A stretch of 53,708 nucleotides of DNA, taken from Alphaproteobacteria bacterium (lineage in GTDB: Bacteria; Pseudomonadota; Alphaproteobacteria; Rhizobiales; Rhizobiaceae). Location: contig JAJRQF010000022.1 in assembly GCA_024280375.1 (NCBI GenBank), positions 1 through 53,708 on the forward strand, read 5' to 3'. This document shows positions 9,738 to 17,799 of the stretch, piece by piece. Within the stretch, counting starts at the first letter, position 1, and each line of letters opens with the position of its first letter. Under the pieces are notes generated by a model. The model searched no databases. It worked only from the letters and a program-made list of their open reading frames with translations, and was not told the origin of the DNA. The position numbers were made by a program, and so were the translations under genes.

Positions 9738-10184
9738 GCGCACGTGTTTACGCGCAAGCGAACGGGAAGCAAAGCAAAGCGCAAGATTTGAACCACTGAA
9801 AATATTATCTCTCACGGCTGTTCGCAGCTAACGCTGCGGCCTACGAGGTGCGCTGCATAAGCAGCGGCTCGCTCTGCGCTCACCATACGGTGAGTTTGGA
9901 ATAACTGGATTAAAAGCTAAGTCGCCAAGTTTAAATATATTCAACCTATAGCGCGCAAACAGCGAGCCGCCCGAAAGCTCAAGTTGCACGTTGAGTGAAA
10001 CGAAGCGCAAAACTTGAGTCACTATAAAGGGCGCACCCGCGGAGGCTCAATGCGCCAGCATTGAATGAGCCGTGAGCCAATAAAAGTTCCCCACATCATT
10101 CAAACGATTGAAACCGCTGTCCCTATTCTCCAATGGATTTGCCTTTGCTATCAATAACAAACCACACCCCAACGGAGAATATAG
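9738..10184. repeat. repeat-rich gap between gap and fba
   Basis: About 450 bases without a credible gene. From the gap stop codon onward it contains modules shared with other spots in the window: a GCGCACGTG...GCAAGCGAACG...GCGCAAGATTTGAA module (9740-9792) also found near 52640-52710; a CTCACGGCT...GGCCT...TGCATAAGCA module (about 9812-9860) similar to the region after 13590; and a hairpin module with arms CTCAAGTT and AACTTGAG (9978-10018) also found at about 53001 and 53199. It sits where pgk is expected. Confidence 0.7.
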
Positions 10185-11210
10185 ATGAGCGAACATCTCG
10201 AAGACATTGCAATTGCCATGGTGGCCGAGGGTCAGGGAATTCTGGCAGCTGATGAATCCACCGGCACTATTGAAAAACGCTTCGACAGCATCAATACAAA
10301 AAACACCGAGGCCAACCGCCAAGCCTATCGCGAAATGCTGTTTCGCTCGAAAAATGCGATGGAAAACTATATTTCCGGCGTTATCATGTTTGAAGAAACC
10401 CTTCATCAAAAGGCCGCCGATGGCACTCCATTCGTTGAGCTGATAAAGGAAGCCGGTGCTGTCCCCGGTATCAAGGTCGATATGGGTGCCAAACCGCTTG
10501 CCGGCTACCCGGGCGAAACCGTCACCGAAGGGTTGGATGGATTGCGCGAACGGCTTCAGGCCTATCATGCGGCTGGCGCACGTTTTGCCAAATGGCGGGC
10601 GGTGATCAATATTTCGCATCATTCACCGCGCGCCGGCTCAATCAAGGCAAATGCCCATGCGCTGGCCCGCTATGCAGCTCTTTGTCAGGAAGCGGGCATT
10701 GTACCGATTGTTGAGCCGGAAGTGCAAATGGACGGCGAAAGCGCAACGCATGACCTAAGCCGTTGCGCTGATGTATCCGCCCATGTGCTCAAATCCGTGT
10801 TCAGCGAATTGAAAGATGCACGGGTCAATCTTGAAGGCATGATCCTGAAACCAAATATGGTGGTCCCCGCCACCAATTGCACCGATCAGGCATGCGTTGA
10901 AGAGGTCGCCGAAACCACCATGCGGGTATTGATGGATCAGGTGCCTGCAAGCGTGCCAGGCATTACATTTCTTTCCGGTGGCCAGTCAGACATTGCGGCA
11001 ACCGCCCATCTCAACGCCATGAATGCCATGTATGATACGCCCTGGAAACTGACCTTTTCCTATGGCCGGGCATTGCAGGCATCAGCCCTTAAAGCCTGGC
11101 AGGGAAAGGCAGAAAACATAACAGCCGCAAGCGATGCCTTCGCCCACCGGGCTAAAATGAACGGCCTTGCGACCCTGGGCAAATGGAACAAAGAGCTGGA
11201 ACAAAGTTGA
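10185..11210 (+). CDS. fba: class I fructose-bisphosphate aldolase
   Basis: Metal-independent Schiff-base aldolase that splits fructose-1,6-bisphosphate. The 341-residue product has the class I hallmarks GILAADESTGTIEKRF near the N-terminus, KWRAVINIS, IVPIVEPEV and the Schiff-base lysine in GMILKPNMV, then FLSGGQSD and FSYGRALQ. Start at ATG 10185 follows GGAG. Class I enzymes are common in Rhizobiales at the end of the tkt-gap-pgk cluster. Here it is separated from gap by 450 bp of repeats, so it probably has its own promoter. Confidence 0.96.
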   Translation: MSEHLEDIAIAMVAEGQGILAADESTGTIEKRFDSINTKNTEANRQAYREMLFRSKNAMENYISGVIMFEETLHQKAADGTPFVELIKEAGAVPGIKVDMGAKPLAGYPGETVTEGLDGLRERLQAYHAAGARFAKWRAVINISHHSPRAGSIKANAHALARYAALCQEAGIVPIVEPEVQMDGESATHDLSRCADVSAHVLKSVFSELKDARVNLEGMILKPNMVVPATNCTDQACVEEVAETTMRVLMDQVPASVPGITFLSGGQSDIAATAHLNAMNAMYDTPWKLTFSYGRALQASALKAWQGKAENITAASDAFAHRAKMNGLATLGKWNKELEQS

Positions 11211-11598
11211 AATTAGTTTTTCAAGCAGATCTGCCGCACATTAATCTCAAATCAAAATAATTTTGGCAATTGTCACATTGATAATCTATATGAGGGCAGA
11301 TTGATGACACTATGAAATTACATTCCAAGGTCGTGTTGACACTCAGGGTTTGGAACGCAGTATGAAGAAAAATTGTTCAAAATCAGAAGAAAAACCGCTG
11401 GCAGGGCAATCCCTTTCAAGGGTTTTCGACGTAATTATGGGTAATTTTTCTCATATCTCATTGACGCGGGCTTTTTCAGCCCTGTATGTGTTGAAAAATG
11501 CTTGTGGTGGGCGGCACCACGGCGCAGTTTTCGCCTTTTCAAAACAGAAAAACCGCTCGCGCTGCGACCGAAACCTGAATGTCAACACGACCTAAGAT
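11211..11598. other. intergenic region, possible tiny ORF
   Basis: Nearly 390 bases between fba and the SGNH hydrolase. A plus-strand frame from ATG 11362 to 11595 would give about 77 residues rich in K, R, S and C, which I do not recognise; its codon use is not convincing and no strong ribosome site precedes it. Small hairpins are present, for example GGGCT-TTTTC-AGCCC near 11469. It may be leader or decayed DNA. Confidence 0.35.
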
Positions 11599-12315
11599 AT
11601 GAACCTGATTATTTCCATTATCACCTGGCTTTTCTACCCCTTCTATCTTGTGCAGGGGCTATGGCTTCGCGCCCAGGGCGACCGAACTTTCCCTGCAGAT
11701 GGGGTTGTCGAGGGCAGCGTTGAGGGTAAAGCACCCTTTATCAATCTACTGGTCGTGGGCGATTCATCTGCTGCAAGTGTCGGCATTGCCAACCGTGCCG
11801 ATGGTCTTGCGACCCAATTGGCCCGCAAGCTGAACGAAAAAACCGGGCGTGCCGTACAATATACTTCAAGCGGCCACCACGCGGCCGTTAGCGAAGAAAT
11901 TCGTGATTACGTGGTTCCCAATCTGAAGCGACAGAACTATTCGCATATTGTCATTGCGCTCAGCACCAATGACATAAAGAATTTTCACACCATCGCCCGT
12001 TGGGAAAAAGGCTTTGGCGGGCTGTTATATGCCCTGCATGCCCGCTTTCCCCGTGCGCAAATCTGGTGGATGGAGCCGCTTGATTTTCGCTTCGTTCCCC
12101 GCCTTGCCCAGCCATTGATGACCATTTTGAATTTGCGCGCCCGCCTGTTTGCAAAATCAGGGATCGAGCTATGCGAGGAGCGTGGTGTTTATTCCACCCC
12201 GCCGCTCAAAAACATTTTGCCGGAAGACTTTTGTAGCGATGGCTTTCATGCGGGTGAAAAAGGCTTTCAAAAATGGGCCGAGCAATTATCCGGCTATATG
12301 GTTGAAAAACTTTAG
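11599..12315 (+). CDS. SGNH/GDSL hydrolase family protein
   Basis: A 238-residue esterase-like protein with one N-terminal hydrophobic anchor (about residues 3-22). The catalytic blocks of the SGNH fold are visible: block I LVVGDSSAASVG with the Ser nucleophile, block III ALSTNDIKN, and block V SDGFHAGEKG with the Asp/His pair. It likely acts on ester or acyl groups at the envelope, but the substrate is unknown. Its TAG stop (12313-12315) lies in the 5' end of a CTAG-type repeat element. Confidence 0.85.
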   Translation: MNLIISIITWLFYPFYLVQGLWLRAQGDRTFPADGVVEGSVEGKAPFINLLVVGDSSAASVGIANRADGLATQLARKLNEKTGRAVQYTSSGHHAAVSEEIRDYVVPNLKRQNYSHIVIALSTNDIKNFHTIARWEKGFGGLLYALHARFPRAQIWWMEPLDFRFVPRLAQPLMTILNLRARLFAKSGIELCEERGVYSTPPLKNILPEDFCSDGFHAGEKGFQKWAEQLSGYMVEKL

Positions 12316-12460
12316 ACTGTGTCATGTTTACATGGAAGCAGTCAGGCTGCGAAGAGCGGCCCGATGCGAATGCATCGCTCCCGCGAAGGCTGGTGCGTAG
12401 CACCAAATGGCCGTGAGCGAAAGAAAATAGAGTGTGACCGTCAAAGACGGATACGCTCTG
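12312..12460 (+). repeat. CTAG-bounded intergenic repeat, copy 1
   Basis: One of seven related elements. It begins TTAGACTGTGTCATG, then runs through a string of small hairpins: CATG-TTTA-CATG, GCAG-TCAGG-CTGC, GATGC-GAAT-GCATC, GGTGC-GTA-GCACC, and CCGTC-AAA-GACGG, ending ACGCTCTGG (the usual end is CGCTCTAG). The 5' end supplies the stop of the SGNH hydrolase gene. Confidence 0.85.
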
Positions 12461-12566
12461 GCCAGATCAATTGCTGGCAAAGATGCCGCAGTTTAAATTT
12501 ACCTAAAAATACCCGATATTACAGGCAGATAATTGATTTGGATTAACAATCAAAGCAGGTGTTGGC

Positions 12567-12944
12567 TTGTCCTTCAAGGCATATAATCGACAACATATAA
12601 TCACGCGCATAGCCTGCGTGATGGCCCTGTTGCTGTTGAGTTTTTCTCATCAGCCCGTCGCCCTTGCAAAAAGCAATACAACAGATTTATCCGCCTATCT
12701 GTTACCAGATGGCACTCTTCCCGTGTTTTGCCTGACGATTGACGCCAACACCGGCAAAGCCACAAAAGCCGGAAAATGCGAAGCTTGTAGACTGTCTGCA
12801 GGCATTACCGTCCCACATGCGCCGGCACTGGCTAAAAGAATTTTCACCCCCGTGCTGCTGAAACGTACAATCACCCTTTCCGCACCACTGGTTACCCAGA
12901 TATTTCCACCCTCAGCCCCACCAAGAGCACCACCCTATTCCTGA
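12567..12944 (+). CDS. DUF2946-like small exported protein
   Basis: A 125-residue protein with a basic start and one hydrophobic segment (VMALLLLSFSHQPVALA) that looks like a signal peptide. After it comes LPDGTLPVFCLT and a CEACRLS motif, and the C-terminus ends in PPSAPPRAPP, the pattern of the DUF2946 type protein often found beside PCuAC copper chaperones. The two cysteines of CEAC and the partner gene suggest a link to copper handling; this is inference. The start is TTG 12567 with AGG about nine bases upstream; a later ATG inside the hydrophobic segment would remove most of the signal. Confidence 0.6.
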   Translation: MSFKAYNRQHIITRIACVMALLLLSFSHQPVALAKSNTTDLSAYLLPDGTLPVFCLTIDANTGKATKAGKCEACRLSAGITVPHAPALAKRIFTPVLLKRTITLSAPLVTQIFPPSAPPRAPPYS

Positions 12945-13035
12945 ATTTTCTTAAAAAACCAATCGCAACCGGCAATAGCAAATAATTAAGCCCAGGCCAG
13001 TTGCAATACAAATTCAATGAAACAGGAATAAACCC

Positions 13036-13557
13036 ATGAAACTCAATACTATATTTGCGACCACCGCCCTCGTCCTGTCGCTTGGTTCAATTGCCAATGC
13101 AGAGGAAATCAAGATAGGCGATTTAACCATTGAACACCCTGCCATTCGCGCCACAGTACCAAATGCCAAGGTTGCAGGCGGCTTTATGATCATCAAAAAT
13201 ACCGGCACTAAAGCTGACCGTCTGATAGGCGGCAATGCAGCGTTTTCCGGTAAGGTTGAAATTCACAAAATGGGCGTCACTGACGGCATCATGAAAATGC
13301 GAAAACTAGGCGATGGTCTGGAAATTCCAGCCGGTGGATCAGTCCAGCTAAAGCCCGGTAGTTTTCACATCATGTTTATGAAACTCAAAGAGCAGATGAA
13401 AGCCGGTGAAAAACGTAAAGCCATCGTCGAATTTAAAAATGCCGGTAAGGTGGAAGTTGAATTCGAGGTTGAAACCATCGCCGCCACTATAAAGCATGGA
13501 AAAATGGGCAAGATGGACCACAGCAAAATGAAGAAGATGAAAATGCAAAGCGACTAG
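13036..13557 (+). CDS. periplasmic copper chaperone PCuAC
   Basis: PCuAC proteins carry Cu(I) in the periplasm to the CuA site of cytochrome oxidase. The 173-residue product has a signal peptide (residues 1-22, ending ANA), and the copper-binding pattern H-x-M...M...H-x-M: EIHKMGVTDGIMKM followed by PGSFHIMFMKL. The C-terminal 25 residues are packed with Lys, Met and His (KHGKMGKMDHSKMKKMKM), a likely extra copper site. A good AGGA ribosome site precedes ATG 13036. The DUF2946-like gene lies 91 bp upstream. Its TAG stop is inside the CTAG end of a repeat element. Confidence 0.92.
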   Translation: MKLNTIFATTALVLSLGSIANAEEIKIGDLTIEHPAIRATVPNAKVAGGFMIIKNTGTKADRLIGGNAAFSGKVEIHKMGVTDGIMKMRKLGDGLEIPAGGSVQLKPGSFHIMFMKLKEQMKAGEKRKAIVEFKNAGKVEVEFEVETIAATIKHGKMGKMDHSKMKKMKMQSD

Positions 13558-13705
13558 AGCGTTTCATCATTTGATTGAATCGCTCTGAATGCTATCGCTC
13601 ACGGCTAATCGGGCTTCCGACCGGCCTCCGCGAGGGCGGTGCATAAGCACCGGGCCAGTTCCGCCCTCAAATTGATTTCATCAATTTGCACATCGGGCTT
13701 CAATC
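13554..13705 (-). repeat. CTAG-bounded repeat, partial reverse copy
   Basis: Starts CTAGAGCGTTTCATCATTTG, the reverse complement of the end of the copies at 17655 and 33068. The CTAG (13554-13557) contains the PCuAC stop codon. The middle (CTCACGGCT..., TGCATAAGCA) diverges and the far end is not clear, so the right boundary is approximate. A separate hairpin GGGCCGGGTTT/AAACCTGGCCC lies just beyond, at 13732-13754. Confidence 0.7.
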
Positions 13706-13843
13706 ATGGCCAGCCTATTTAGACTGCATACGGGCCGGGTTTTAAACCTGGCCCAAACTTTATTCACCGCTAAACGCGCGCATGTTTCCCTTTTGTTCAC
13801 AATTTACTGGCTATCATTTACCAAATTGTTTAAGGGTAAACCC

Positions 13844-14380
13844 ATGCAGCAAACTATCCGCATTATTGGCATTGATCCGGGCCTGAGAAATACCGGTTGG
13901 GGGGTGATTGAAAGTCTGGGTTCCAGCCTTCGATTTATTGCCTCCGGCACCATTAAATCTGATGCCAAATTATCATTGGCCTCGCGCCTTTGCCAATTGC
14001 ATGACGGGCTGGAAGCCGCTTTACACGAATTTACGCCGCATGAGGCCGCCGTTGAGTCAACCTTTGTCAACAAGGATGCAGGCGCCACTTTAAAACTCGG
14101 CCAGGCCCGTGGCATCGCTCTGGTGGTGCCGGCAAGGGCTGGATTGCCGGTTGCCGAATATGCACCCAACAAGGTCAAAAAAGCCGTCATCGGCGTTGGC
14201 CACGGCGATAAGGAACAAATTAAGCTGATGGTCAATATGCTGCTGCCGAAAGCCACCTATGACAGCGATGATGCAGCCGACGCGCTGGCGATCGCAATTT
14301 GCCATGCCCATCATCGTGGCCCGACAAATGCACGGTTAGAGGCGGCGCTTGCCAACGAAAACATAGCGCGCGCATCATGA
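13844..14380 (+). CDS. ruvC: crossover junction endodeoxyribonuclease RuvC
   Basis: Holliday-junction resolvase, working with RuvAB. The 178-residue product shows the acidic active-site segments [27 protein letters not shown] and the C-terminal [18 protein letters not shown] 13844 follows a TAAGGG ribosome site; the frame is open upstream to 13706 but that part reads through repeat debris and is not family-like. Its TGA overlaps the ruvA ATG by four bases. In relatives yebC often precedes ruvC; here yebC lies 8 kb away on the other strand. Confidence 0.95.
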   Translation: MQQTIRIIGIDPGLRNTGWGVIESLGSSLRFIASGTIKSDAKLSLASRLCQLHDGLEAALHEFTPHEAAVESTFVNKDAGATLKLGQARGIALVVPARAGLPVAEYAPNKVKKAVIGVGHGDKEQIKLMVNMLLPKATYDSDDAADALAIAICHAHHRGPTNARLEAALANENIARAS

Positions 14381-14994
14381 TTGGCAAATTAAAAGGCATA
14401 ATGGATTCGTTCGGCGATGACTGGATCATCCTTGATGTGCAAGGCGTTGGCTATCAGGTGCACTGTTCCTCGCGCACATTAGGTTCCTTGCCGCAAGCCG
14501 GTGAAGCCTCAACACTTTTTATCGAAACCCATGTGCGGGAAACCGAAATCAAACTGTTTGGCTTTCTCGATGAAGGCGAACGCGACTGGTTTCGCCTGCT
14601 GCAAACCGTTCAAGGCATTGGTGCCAAGGTGGCTCTTGCCATATTGGGCACCCTCACCCCCGGTGATCTGGCCTCGGCAATCGCCTTGCAGGATAAAGCC
14701 GCCGTATCACGCGCACCGGGCGTCGGGCCAAAGGTAGCTCAGCGTATTGTCAGCGAATTAAAAGACAAAGCCCCAGCTCTTTCCGGTGGTGCAAGCGAAA
14801 CCATCGGCCTGCAACGCGATATTGGCGATGGTATCGCGACTAATGCGGTGGTCGATGCCGTCTCCGCCCTTTCCAATCTGGGCTATTCCTCCGAACAGGC
14901 AAGCAAGGCGGTATCCGCCGCCGTATCTTCTGCCGGGAATGATGCGGATTCCGGCACTTTAATACGCTTGGGGTTGAAGGAACTGGCGCGGTGA
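14377..14994 (+). CDS. ruvA: Holliday junction helicase subunit RuvA
   Basis: RuvA tetramers bind the Holliday junction and load RuvB. The 205-residue product has the OB-fold start [20 protein letters not shown], two helix-hairpin-helix motifs ([26 protein letters not shown]), and the C-terminal domain III ending [11 protein letters not shown], all normal for the family. It overlaps ruvC by four bases (ATGA), and its own TGA overlaps the GTG start of the HEPN-like gene by three bases. So the full-length RuvA is retained despite the insertion behind it. Confidence 0.96.
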   Translation: MIGKLKGIMDSFGDDWIILDVQGVGYQVHCSSRTLGSLPQAGEASTLFIETHVRETEIKLFGFLDEGERDWFRLLQTVQGIGAKVALAILGTLTPGDLASAIALQDKAAVSRAPGVGPKVAQRIVSELKDKAPALSGGASETIGLQRDIGDGIATNAVVDAVSALSNLGYSSEQASKAVSAAVSSAGNDADSGTLIRLGLKELAR

Positions 14995-15464
14995 GTGACG
15001 TTGACCTTCAACGAATGATTGATATGGCAGTTTCATTCTTCCTCGCCGGAGAGCGTTGTAATTCTGAGTTTTCATTTGGTGAGTACCCTACGCACTCCGT
15101 TAGTGCTCCAATGATCACGAATTATGCATTTTCGATTGAGCTGGCGCTTAAAATTTTGCATAGAAAAGCCAACATTAAGACTTCTGGTCATAGTCTGAAA
15201 AAACTTTATCAAAAATTGCCGGATGAACATAAGCCATATTTAATGTTCTTAGAGGATGTATTGGATGAAATAGATGAATGCTTCATAGATTGGCGATATG
15301 CGTTCGAAAAAGACATTCTAATTGCATTCCCTGATACTTTAAGGCGATCTTTTATCGTGTGCCATACCGAAATACGTAGAACAAATCCAAGTCTATTGAG
15401 TATATATGAGTCAAATTGGGGGGCATTTGAACCAGAATGGGATTTTTCCGAATGGTCAGGTTAG
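14991..15464 (+). CDS. HEPN-like protein inserted in the ruv operon
   Basis: A 157-residue protein I place in the HEPN-like group from its pattern: [17 protein letters not shown] (residues 44-60), [12 protein letters not shown] (66-77) and WRYAFE (101-106), matching a widespread single-domain HEPN type. Many HEPN proteins are RNases using R-x4-6-H; here R119-x5-H125 fits that spacing, but whether it is the active motif is unsure. The gene is visibly AT-richer than ruvA and ruvB. It starts at GTG 14991 overlapping the ruvA stop, so it is translationally coupled to ruvA, and ends 16 bp before ruvB. No MNT-type nucleotidyltransferase partner is adjacent. Confidence 0.7.
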   Translation: MSDVDLQRMIDMAVSFFLAGERCNSEFSFGEYPTHSVSAPMITNYAFSIELALKILHRKANIKTSGHSLKKLYQKLPDEHKPYLMFLEDVLDEIDECFIDWRYAFEKDILIAFPDTLRRSFIVCHTEIRRTNPSLLSIYESNWGAFEPEWDFSEWSG

Positions 15465-15480
15465 GTAAGGCATAATTTGC

Positions 15481-16518
15481 ATGAACGATGATGACCGCCT
15501 GATAGCACCAGCGCCAAAGCCTGAAGATGTGGATACAAATCTGCGGCCGCAGACCTTGGGCGAATTTGTCGGACAAAAGCAGGCCCGTGCCAATCTTTCG
15601 ATTTTCATTGAAGCCGCCAAAACCCGTGGTGAAGCACTTGATCATGTATTGTTTGTTGGCCCGCCGGGTCTGGGCAAAACCACGCTGGCGCAGATCATGG
15701 CCAAAGAGCTGGGGGTTAATTTCCGCTCAACCTCCGGCCCGGTCATTGCCAAGGCCGGCGATTTGGCTGCCCTTCTCACCAATCTTGATGACCGCGATGT
15801 GCTTTTTATTGATGAAATTCACCGGCTTAACCCGGCAGTTGAAGAAATCCTTTATCCGGCAATGGAAGACTACCAGCTTGATTTGATTATCGGCGAAGGC
15901 CCGGCCGCCCGCTCGGTCAAGATTGATCTGGCAAAATTCACCCTAGTGGCTGCAACCACCAGACTTGGCCTGTTGACCACACCTTTACGCGATCGCTTTG
16001 GCATTCCGGTGCGGTTAAATTTTTACACGGTTCCCGAATTGGAACTGATCGTCAAGCGCGGCGCCCGCATTATGCAATTGAAAATCACCGACGATGGCGC
16101 GCTGGAAATTGCCCGCCGCGCCCGTGGTACACCCCGAATTGCCGGGCGGTTGCTGCGCCGGGTACGCGACTTTACCATTGTTGCCGGCAGCGACGAGATC
16201 ACCCGCAAAATTGCCGATAATTCGTTGAGCCAATTGGAAGTCGACCGCATTGGCCTCGATGATCTTGATCGTCGCTATCTTAACGTAATCGGGGTGAGTT
16301 TCGGTGGTGGCCCGGTAGGCATTGAAACCATCGCCGCGTCCCTATCAGAACCCCGCGATGCGATTGAGGATATTATTGAACCCTTCCTCATTCAGCAGGG
16401 CTTTATTCAGCGCACCCCGCGCGGGCGGCTGTTAACCCCGCTTGCCTTTGAACATATGGGCCTTGCTGTTCCGGGAAGCCTTACAACAAAACAGAACGAA
16501 TTGTTTGACGAAAGTTAA
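15481..16518 (+). CDS. ruvB: Holliday junction branch-migration ATPase RuvB
   Basis: Hexameric AAA+ motor that drives branch migration with RuvA. The 345-residue product has Walker [13 protein letters not shown] near residue 60, Walker [13 protein letters not shown] near 112, sensor I VAATTRLG, the arginine-finger region TPLRDRFG and the C-terminal winged helix ([18 protein letters not shown]). Length is normal and the start [16 protein letters not shown] matches rhizobial forms. It lies 16 bp after the HEPN-like gene, so its expression probably still depends on the upstream operon. higBA follows. Confidence 0.97.
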   Translation: MNDDDRLIAPAPKPEDVDTNLRPQTLGEFVGQKQARANLSIFIEAAKTRGEALDHVLFVGPPGLGKTTLAQIMAKELGVNFRSTSGPVIAKAGDLAALLTNLDDRDVLFIDEIHRLNPAVEEILYPAMEDYQLDLIIGEGPAARSVKIDLAKFTLVAATTRLGLLTTPLRDRFGIPVRLNFYTVPELELIVKRGARIMQLKITDDGALEIARRARGTPRIAGRLLRRVRDFTIVAGSDEITRKIADNSLSQLEVDRIGLDDLDRRYLNVIGVSFGGGPVGIETIAASLSEPRDAIEDIIEPFLIQQGFIQRTPRGRLLTPLAFEHMGLAVPGSLTTKQNELFDES

Positions 16519-16550
16519 CTTTATTTAGTGTCCGCAACACAAAAATGGTG

Positions 16551-16586
16551 CCATTCTGTTTGACAGAATGGGTAATGTGGTATAAT
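16551..16586 (+). promoter_or_regulatory. predicted higBA promoter and operator
   Basis: A perfect inverted repeat CCATTCTG-TTTGA-CAGAATGG (16551-16571) contains a TTGACA (-35, 16560-16565); a TATAAT (16581-16586) follows after 15 bases. An operator overlapping the -35 is what is expected for autoregulation by the HigA antitoxin. The -10 box ends only two bases before the higB start codon, which is unusual. Confidence 0.6.
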
Positions 16587-16588
16587 TT

Positions 16589-16867
16589 ATGATAAAGTCG
16601 TTTGCAGACAAGGATACAAGTAAGCTTTTCGAAGATAGGCGGGTTCGGAAATTTCATTCAATTGAAGGACAGGCAAGAAAAAAACTCGCTATGCTGGATG
16701 CGGCAACTGAATTAAACGACTTGAAAGTGCCGCCCGGAAACAAGCTCGAATTGCTGAGTGGAGACAGAAATGGGCAGTATAGTATCCGCATCAACAATCA
16801 GTGGCGTATCTGTTTTCGATGGATTTCAAATCAAGCTTGCGATGTGGAAATCGTAGACTATCACTAA
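16589..16867 (+). CDS. higB: HigB-type toxin (RelE superfamily)
   Basis: A 92-residue mRNA interferase of the HigB/RelE fold, which cleaves ribosome-bound mRNA. The sequence follows the common proteobacterial form throughout: [57 protein letters not shown], ending DVEIVDYH. The protein appears intact. A promoter-like TATAAT lies almost on the start codon, so the message might be leaderless. higA follows after 28 bp. The pair lies between ruvB and ybgC and looks foreign to the operon. Confidence 0.93.
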   Translation: MIKSFADKDTSKLFEDRRVRKFHSIEGQARKKLAMLDAATELNDLKVPPGNKLELLSGDRNGQYSIRINNQWRICFRWISNQACDVEIVDYH

Positions 16868-16895
16868 CAAATGCAACAACGAAGATTCAAACGCT

Positions 16896-17195
16896 ATGCC
16901 TGAATTACTTGATCCTATAAATCCAGGAGAAATCCTTCTCGAGGAATTCCTTGAACCGTTGGAAATTAGTCAAAATCAGTTTGCACGTGATATTGATGTA
17001 CCCGTTAGTCGAATTGCGGATATTATCAAAGGCAAACGGTCCATCACACCTGATACAGCACTCAGGTTTTCTCATGCATTCGGCACATCTCCGGAATTTT
17101 GGTTGAACCTTCAAATGGGCTATGATCTAAAGATTTTGCGCCGCAGTGCTTGGCAAGAAATCGAACCCACAATCAAAAGCTACATCACCATATGA
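16896..17195 (+). CDS. higA: HigA-type antitoxin, XRE-family regulator
   Basis: A 99-residue DNA-binding antitoxin that neutralises HigB and represses the pair. The helix-turn-helix is in SQNQFARDIDVPVSRIADII (about residues 25-44), followed by the family pattern KGKRSITPDTALRFSHAFG and SPEFWLNLQMGYDL. Complete length. The likely target is the inverted repeat at 16551-16571. The end lies 10 bp before the proposed ybgC start. Confidence 0.93.
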   Translation: MPELLDPINPGEILLEEFLEPLEISQNQFARDIDVPVSRIADIIKGKRSITPDTALRFSHAFGTSPEFWLNLQMGYDLKILRRSAWQEIEPTIKSYITI

Positions 17196-17205
17196 GATCA
17201 AACAT

Positions 17206-17658
17206 TTGAGCACCCCCCTTTCAGGCCAACTTCATTCAGATCATCACGTTCTGGAACAGCGGGTTTATTTTGAAGACACCGATTTTACCGGCGTTGTTTA
17301 TCATGGCCGCTATCTCAATTTTCTTGAGCGCGGGCGCACCGATTATGTACGCCTTTTGGGCATCCACCATCATGAAATTGGCGACGGGTTACATGGTGAA
17401 AGTCTGGCCTTTGCCGTGCACCGCATGGAGCTGGATTTCAAAAAACCCGCCCGCATTGATGAAATAATTCATATCCGCACCAATCGCGGTGTGTTGAAAG
17501 GTCCACGGCTGATTTTCAACCAGATTATCACCCGTGGAGAGGATGTTTTATTACAGGCCGCCGTTACCGTGGTGCTGGTCAACCCGCAAGGTCGACTACG
17601 CCGGTTCCCGCAAAAGATGATCGACGATATGGGTGTAGTTCAGGGAAAGAAAAACTAA
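17206..17658 (+). CDS. ybgC: YbgC-family acyl-CoA thioesterase
   Basis: A hotdog-fold thioesterase associated with the Tol-Pal envelope system, acting on short acyl-CoA or acyl carrier protein substrates. The core motif is intact: EDTDFTGVVYHGRYLNFLERGRTDYVR region, with the catalytic Asp in DTDFTG. With the TTG start at 17206 the product is 150 residues, the family norm; the frame is open back into higA (17146), which I take as chance. tolQRAB-pal, which often follows ybgC in proteobacteria, is absent. The TAA stop lies in the 5' end of a repeat element. Confidence 0.88.
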   Translation: MSTPLSGQLHSDHHVLEQRVYFEDTDFTGVVYHGRYLNFLERGRTDYVRLLGIHHHEIGDGLHGESLAFAVHRMELDFKKPARIDEIIHIRTNRGVLKGPRLIFNQIITRGEDVLLQAAVTVVLVNPQGRLRRFPQKMIDDMGVVQGKKN

Positions 17659-17799
17659 ACTCTTTCATATTTGCATGTAAGCAGTCAGGCCGACAAGCTC
17701 GGCCCGGCGCTAATGCGCCGCCCCCGCGAAGCCGTGACGAAGCCGCTGGCGTGAGCGAAAGCATTTGGAGCGATTCAATCAAATGATGAAACGCTCTAA
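17655..17799 (+). repeat. CTAG-bounded repeat between ybgC and prpE
   Basis: A complete copy that exactly fills the gap between two convergent genes. Its left end CTAAACTCTTTCAT holds the ybgC stop, and its right end GAAACGCTCTAA holds the prpE stop on the other strand. The right part is the palindrome-like GAGCGATTCAATCA...TGATGAAACGCTC (17769-17797), which could fold in both transcripts as a terminator-like hairpin. Confidence 0.85.

Noticed and set aside
11350-11595. Small basic protein gene upstream of the SGNH hydrolase
   Set aside because: No recognised family, weak ribosome site and unconvincing composition; noted only as a possible tiny ORF.
13706-13843. N-terminal extension of RuvC
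   Set aside because: The open frame runs through repeat debris; RuvC homologues start at the residue coded at 13844, which has a ribosome site.
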